A stretch of 56,250 bases of DNA, taken from the NCBI GenBank assembly GCA_017466365.1, contig JAFTUG010000014.1, positions 1 to 56,250 on the forward strand, read 5' to 3'. Positions within the stretch are counted from its first letter, which is position 1; every line of letters starts with the position of its first letter. The position numbers were made by a program, and so were the translations under genes. Below the pieces are notes generated by a model that saw nothing but the letters and a program-made list of their open reading frames with translations, made no database searches and had not been told where the DNA came from. Below, piece after piece: positions 52,164 through 56,250 of the stretch. The stretch is from Clostridia bacterium. GTDB lineage: Bacteria > Bacillota > Clostridia > Oscillospirales > Acutalibacteraceae.

Positions 52164-53993
52164 TTACTCCTGTTTTAAACTATTATCTAAAAATGTGGTA
52201 AATGTTTTATTTACAGACCATTTTCCGTCTGCAAGTTCTTTTATTTGGTCAACATGATTACTGTCTTGTGCGAATTTGGCAATATGAGCAGCTGACGATG
52301 AAGGAAATTGATCCGCAGAAAAGCGTTTTAAAACATTAAAACCTTCTTCTGCAAACTTCTGCTTTTTGCCTGAAAGCGAAAGGAAGGTTTTTATTTGAGT
52401 TTCATTTACCTCGCTCATCGAAAGCAGTTGGTCACCCATGGCGTTTATTATAGATATGGTTTCACTTGTAGCTAATTCATCAACATCTTCCATTGCTTTT
52501 TTGATAATAATTTCAGATTGAGACATTAATTTTGTCAACACCTCACGCGCCTTGGGAGAAAGACTTGATGTTATTAAACTAAGTCGTTCTTCTAAAGATG
52601 TTCTTGAAAAATAGAAATATAATTTTAAATCTTTGTCTCCTAAATTTGGTTCAATATGGCACCAACTCATAAACCAATCGTCTGCAATACAGTTTTTTAG
52701 TTTGTCCAACGATGTATTACCTTTTTCAGAATCATCAGACACACAAATCTTTTCTAGCTCCAAAAGTTCTGCTTTCAAGCAATCATTTTGCGCCAATGTT
52801 GCCATTGTTTTAAATACATTAATTCTAAAGTATTCAAGCATCATCATTTTTGCAAGAATACGTCTGTCAAGTGTTTTATTCTTGTAAGTTGCTTGTTTCA
52901 TTCTTAAATCCATCATATTAAGAAAACGCTTGCATTGACGAGGATTTCCATTTAAACCGTTTGATAAAAGTTTTGAAAGTTGATGTGCAGTTGTCAAAGT
53001 GTCTTTTATATCTATATTTTTTTCGGATGCAACCTTTGTTAAAGATGCGGTAGTGAAATCTTCGCTTTGAGCATCATGAAAAGCATCTATTAGTTCTTTA
53101 AAAGAAGCTGCATTTAATTCATTTTGTAATAACAAACAACCTATGTAAGTTTCTACTTCTGCTGTATCAAGTCTTGGAATTTTTATTGGATACTGAACAA
53201 GCTTTTCAAGATATTCTTTTCCAATATCAATTTCTTGTCCCTCAATGTCCTTGAATTTGCTTTTTACTGCATAAGCAATATGTCTTTCGTCAGCTCCGAG
53301 TACAAAAGCTGCTTTTCCGGTAAACAAAAAGAGTTTTATTGCTTCAAGTGTATCGAGAATTGTATCTGGTCTACATCTATCAAGTTCATCGATGAATACT
53401 ACTAAACGAGATATTTTGCTTTCTTCGAGAAGAGTTGAAAATTCTTTTTGAAATTCTCGGATATCCTCTCTTAATTCTTTGTAATTCAATTCATCTTTAA
53501 TAGTGGATTCTATTTTATCAAAATCGACATCAGGGAGTTTGTCGGAAGCAGCTTCAGCAACTTTTTTGATGGATAAACTTGTAAGTGTACCTAAACCGCC
53601 AGTTAGAAAGAAATCTATTCCATATTTAAGTGCGTTCTTTGCTAACTTTAGTTTGTCTATACTATTATAAAGAGCTTTTATAGAACGTTTTGCTTTGTCA
53701 GATATTTTGGCCTCCTCTTTAAAAGCATCAAGAATTTCACCTAGGATAGCTGTTTTTGCATCGTCGTAGTTTTCAAAAAGCCATCCATTAAATATAAGAC
53801 ACTTAACTTTATCATCTTGAGTTTCAAGCTGGGATTTACACATTCTTATTAAACTGGATTTTCCGCTTCCCCAATCACCATATAAGCCAATACAGGCTGG
53901 AAGGAGAGAATCGTCTCTAATTATTTCAATCATACTTTGAACAAGATAGTTATAATCTAAAAAATCAAGTTCAGTTTCGCTATCTTTCCACAT
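52164..53993 (-). CDS. qatA: QatA: KAP-family P-loop ATPase
   Basis: 609 residues. Walker A GDWGSGKSS (39-47, Lys45), Walker B RLVVFIDELDRCRPD (196-210) with the KAP NTPase insertion (about 115-190) between. A helical C-terminal region follows. QatA powers or senses the Qat response; KAP NTPases often associate with the membrane. The frame begins at GTG 54002; ATG 53993 has AGGTGA closer to normal spacing. It opens the qatABCD operon. Confidence 0.93.
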   Translation of the reverse strand: MWKDSETELDFLDYNYLVQSMIEIIRDDSLLPACIGLYGDWGSGKSSLIRMCKSQLETQDDKVKCLIFNGWLFENYDDAKTAILGEILDAFKEEAKISDKAKRSIKALYNSIDKLKLAKNALKYGIDFFLTGGLGTLTSLSIKKVAEAASDKLPDVDFDKIESTIKDELNYKELREDIREFQKEFSTLLEESKISRLVVFIDELDRCRPDTILDTLEAIKLFLFTGKAAFVLGADERHIAYAVKSKFKDIEGQEIDIGKEYLEKLVQYPIKIPRLDTAEVETYIGCLLLQNELNAASFKELIDAFHDAQSEDFTTASLTKVASEKNIDIKDTLTTAHQLSKLLSNGLNGNPRQCKRFLNMMDLRMKQATYKNKTLDRRILAKMMMLEYFRINVFKTMATLAQNDCLKAELLELEKICVSDDSEKGNTSLDKLKNCIADDWFMSWCHIEPNLGDKDLKLYFYFSRTSLEERLSLITSSLSPKAREVLTKLMSQSEIIIKKAMEDVDELATSETISIINAMGDQLLSMSEVNETQIKTFLSLSGKKQKFAEEGFNVLKRFSADQFPSSSAAHIAKFAQDSNHVDQIKELADGKWSVNKTFTTFLDNSLKQE

Positions 53994-54037
53994 TATTTTC
54001 ACCTGCTTATAAAAATTTTTTAAAAAATTCTAATCTT

Positions 54038-54066
54038 ATTTTGTCACATTATGTAGTTCTTGTCAA
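54038..54066 (-). promoter_or_regulatory. Promoter of the qat operon
   Basis: On the minus strand: a perfect TTGACA (54066-54061), a 17-bp spacer and CAAAAT (54043-54038). It lies about 45 bases before qatA, in the 239-bp region shared with the divergent recombinase gene. Confidence 0.65.
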
Positions 54067-54178
54067 ACAATAAAACTTTAACAAAGAATTAGACTTATAA
54101 CTAATATGTGTCTTATATGATACTTTGATAAAAAGAATATTAACTATATACACTCTTTGAATTGTTGTGCTTTAAAGT

Positions 54179-54206
54179 TTGATTATTTACAATAATCTGA
54201 TACAAT
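54179..54206 (+). promoter_or_regulatory. Promoter of the recombinase gene
   Basis: TTGATT (54179-54184), a 16-bp spacer and TACAAT (54201-54206), 35 bases before the start codon, with AAGGAG between. Confidence 0.65.
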
Positions 54207-54241
54207 TAGTTGTGTGTATTCATTTATAAGGAGTGTTGTAA

Positions 54242-55177
54242 ATGCTTAATCTATCAAAAATCATAAGCCAATATATTGAATTTTGCAAATATATTAAAGG
54301 TCTTAGCGATAAGTCTATTAAGGCTTATTCAAATGATCTAAATCAATTTATAAAATGGAACGGTAACAACTCAGATTGGTGTTCAAAACAAATAATAGAA
54401 AATTATATAAAACACTTGTATGAAGAATATAAACCTAAATCCGCAAAGCGAAAAATTGCTTGTTTAAAAGCTTTTTTTCGCTATCTTGAGCAAGAGGAAA
54501 TGATTGATGCCAGTCCATTTTACAAGATAAAATTTAAAAGGCGTGAAGAAATAATATTACCAAAATCTGTTCCAATTTCAGCAATATCAAAAATCTTAAA
54601 CACCATTTATGATATGGTTAAAAATGAAAGCATCTCTGAATATAAAAAGAAAAATGTTATTAGAGATATTGCTGTTATGGAACTTCTTTTTGCCTCAGGT
54701 ATGAGAATCGGAGAATTATGCACCTTACATCCATATGACATAGATTTAAAGAATAAAGTAATCAAAGTATATGGCAAAGGTTCAAAAGAACGCTATGTCC
54801 AAATTACAAACAAAGATGTTGTTTCAGCATTAAAAAATTACGAAAAACTTTTTTGTAATGAAATGAATAGTTGCGGATATTTTTTTTGTAATAATAGGGG
54901 CAATAGGTTATCAGAGCAGTCAGCACGATTTATGATTGAAAAATATGCTAAAATGAGTGGGGTCGATATGCATATTACTCCTCATATGTTTAGGCACTCT
55001 GTTGCAACGCTATTAATTGAAGAAGGTGTCGATATCAGATATATACAAGTTTTACTCGGACACAGCTCAATAACAACCACTCAAATTTACACTCATATAA
55101 GCCTATCTGCTCAGAGGAAAATACTTGCCCAAAAACATCCAAGAAACAAAATTGAAATTATAAATAAAGAACGATAA
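54242..55177 (+). CDS. Tyrosine recombinase (XerC/XerD-like integrase)
   Basis: 311 residues. The SAM-like N-terminal domain (about 5-85) precedes a catalytic domain with all active residues: Arg155 in SGMRIGEL, Lys179 in GKGSKERY, His248 and Arg251 in HMFRHSVATLL, His274 in LGHSSI and nucleophile Tyr283 in QIYTHIS. A short-form recombinase as in mobile elements, not the housekeeping XerC/D neighbourhood. It is divergent from qatA and may have mobilised the island. No attachment site could be identified. Confidence 0.93.
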   Translation: MLNLSKIISQYIEFCKYIKGLSDKSIKAYSNDLNQFIKWNGNNSDWCSKQIIENYIKHLYEEYKPKSAKRKIACLKAFFRYLEQEEMIDASPFYKIKFKRREEIILPKSVPISAISKILNTIYDMVKNESISEYKKKNVIRDIAVMELLFASGMRIGELCTLHPYDIDLKNKVIKVYGKGSKERYVQITNKDVVSALKNYEKLFCNEMNSCGYFFCNNRGNRLSEQSARFMIEKYAKMSGVDMHITPHMFRHSVATLLIEEGVDIRYIQVLLGHSSITTTQIYTHISLSAQRKILAQKHPRNKIEIINKER

Positions 55178-55181
55178 GACC

Positions 55182-56111
55182 TTATAGCAAGGATTTATTT
55201 TGCAGAAGGTTATGGATTCTTTTAATATAGTTTAAAATCATATTTGTATCTTTTGTTGAGCATGCAAAAGACAATTCAGAAGTCAACAAAAATAGTTGAT
55301 AGTAAAAGTTGGTTTTAGAAGATTTGAAAAGGTTGTGTTCATTGTTCAGTTTTTTCGTTACATAGGACCAACACTCCCCAAAATATGGATTTCGAATAAC
55401 GGCAACATTCCCTCTAAATAATTCGTGAGACAAATCGCCAAATCTCGAATGTTCAAAATCGATAAATGTTACAGTTTTGTTGTTTGCATCATAGATTATA
55501 TTTTTGGGTTTTATGTCAAAGTGCAAAAATGATGGTTGGTTAATAAATTCTTTGTCAATTCCATATAAACTATTTATGATTTGTTCAACAAGTTCTAATG
55601 ATAACACACCTGAATCTTTGCTGTTTTTTATATGCATTTTAATTCTATCCGAAAGCATTTCACCATAATTGTTATATTGTTTTGTTGTATTATCAAAGCT
55701 TTCAAAACAATCATTGTGAATTTGACTAATTGATATAATAAAATCCAACAAATTATTGGATATACAATCCCAATCTTCTAAAGTCAATGTACTATGTATT
55801 TTATCAAGACTTTCACCTGAGTGATACGTTTCAATAAGATAGGAAACATTTGGTTTCTTAGTATCATCAAAATATATTATTTCTGGAATATTATTAATCT
55901 TATATTTATTTAAAATGGATAATGCTTTTGCTTCTTTAATTACAGAGTTAGGGTTAATCTGTGATGGTAATCTAAGTTTATACAAATTTCCTTCACAACT
56001 TACTTTATAACATGAAGGAAACATATCATTAACATATATGTTTTCTTCAACTACAAATTGCTTTCCTTTTAAAAAAGGGATGTCAGCTATAATATTTTCA
56101 GATTCTATCAT
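55182..56111 (-). CDS. APH-like phosphotransferase (aminoglycoside/choline kinase fold)
   Basis: 309 residues. The Brenner motif is LHFDIKPKNIIYD with His197, catalytic Asp199 and Asn204; the metal-binding Asp218 lies in FIDFEHSRFGD. The N-terminal lobe shows a lysine-bearing strand (NLYKLRLPS). Members phosphorylate aminoglycosides, choline, thiamine or other small molecules. Substrate unknown. Convergent with the recombinase gene with only 4 bases between stops. AT-rich like the island. Confidence 0.82.
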   Translation of the reverse strand: MIESENIIADIPFLKGKQFVVEENIYVNDMFPSCYKVSCEGNLYKLRLPSQINPNSVIKEAKALSILNKYKINNIPEIIYFDDTKKPNVSYLIETYHSGESLDKIHSTLTLEDWDCISNNLLDFIISISQIHNDCFESFDNTTKQYNNYGEMLSDRIKMHIKNSKDSGVLSLELVEQIINSLYGIDKEFINQPSFLHFDIKPKNIIYDANNKTVTFIDFEHSRFGDLSHELFRGNVAVIRNPYFGECWSYVTKKLNNEHNLFKSSKTNFYYQLFLLTSELSFACSTKDTNMILNYIKRIHNLLQNKSLL

Positions 56112-56188
56112 AATTACTCCTTCTTTTTAACATTATATGACACAAAAATTTTTATCAATTATTTCTAAAACAAAACTTTCTAATTTGT

Positions 56189-56226
56189 TAAAGCCTGTGG
56201 TTATTACATGGGCTTTATTTTTTTCT
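56189..56226 (+). terminator. Terminator-like hairpin near window end
   Basis: TAAAGCC (56189-56195) with GGCTTTA (56211-56217), followed on the plus strand by TTTTTTTCTTTTT. There is no plus-strand gene directly before it, so it may belong to a small transcript, or mark the end of the island. Confidence 0.5.
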
Positions 56227-56250
56227 TTTTAAATGATAACTAAAAATTAT

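Noticed and set aside
53993-54241. CRISPR array or phase-variable invertible promoter beside the recombinase
   Set aside because: No regular direct repeats and no matching inverted repeats flanking a promoter were found in the gap.

Overview
The window reads as a chromosomal segment of a Gram-positive Clostridia, most like Oscillospirales/Ruminococcaceae. This rests on protein resemblance from memory, not on a search. Supporting signs are abundant lipoproteins, zapA next to a U32 peptidase gene, rpmG in front of secE-nusG, a MecA-like adaptor, an L10 leader RNA, single-chain PurL, strong Shine-Dalgarno sites and TTGACA/TATAAT-type promoters.

Layout. 1-5030: a tRNA-Pro gene, a sugar-type MFS transporter, an MltG-like lipoprotein, a leucine-rich-repeat lipoprotein and an alanine/sodium symporter. 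5038-15794 (minus strand): one tightly packed directional cluster. In transcription order it holds three Rnf-type membrane subunits (RnfD-, RnfE- and RnfA-like), a small membrane protein, a GH13 glucosidase, an LCP-like protein, a transglutaminase-like protein, folate synthesis (folE-folP-folB-folK), a small Cys-rich protein and a SurA/PrsA-like anchored protein. 15882-20719: mecA-like, rpe, a foldase-like lipoprotein, zapA and a U32 peptidase. 20822-24855: the rpmG-secE-nusG-rplK-rplA and rplJ-rplL ribosomal/transcription operons with their RNA control elements. 25001-35940: an XRE regulator, an AI-2E-type permease, hom-lysC, two DNA glycosylases (OGG-like and Nth) either side of a DnaA-box-like cluster, and envelope proteins. 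35990-44723 (minus): a purine operon, purE - purF-like - purM - purN - purD - purL. 44930-47801: mntP, a TetR regulator and putP.

From about 47846 to the end the DNA becomes clearly more AT-rich and looks like an accessory island. It holds divergent XRE and ribbon-helix-helix regulators, a set of GC-rich hairpins, two small proteins, a complete qatABCD anti-phage operon (minus strand), a tyrosine recombinase and an APH-like kinase.

The observation most likely to be new is the RnfD/E/A-like trio. It lies in one operon without rnfB, rnfC or rnfG, and nearly all known cofactor positions are substituted: three of the four membrane [2Fe-2S] cysteines, and the FMN-bearing Thr. It may be a redox-dead, repurposed Rnf membrane core. 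The Qat operon is a known type of system. Other points of interest are a PurF-like protein without its glutaminase Cys, two L1-type mRNA motifs in one operon, and an LCP-like protein without the usual arginines.
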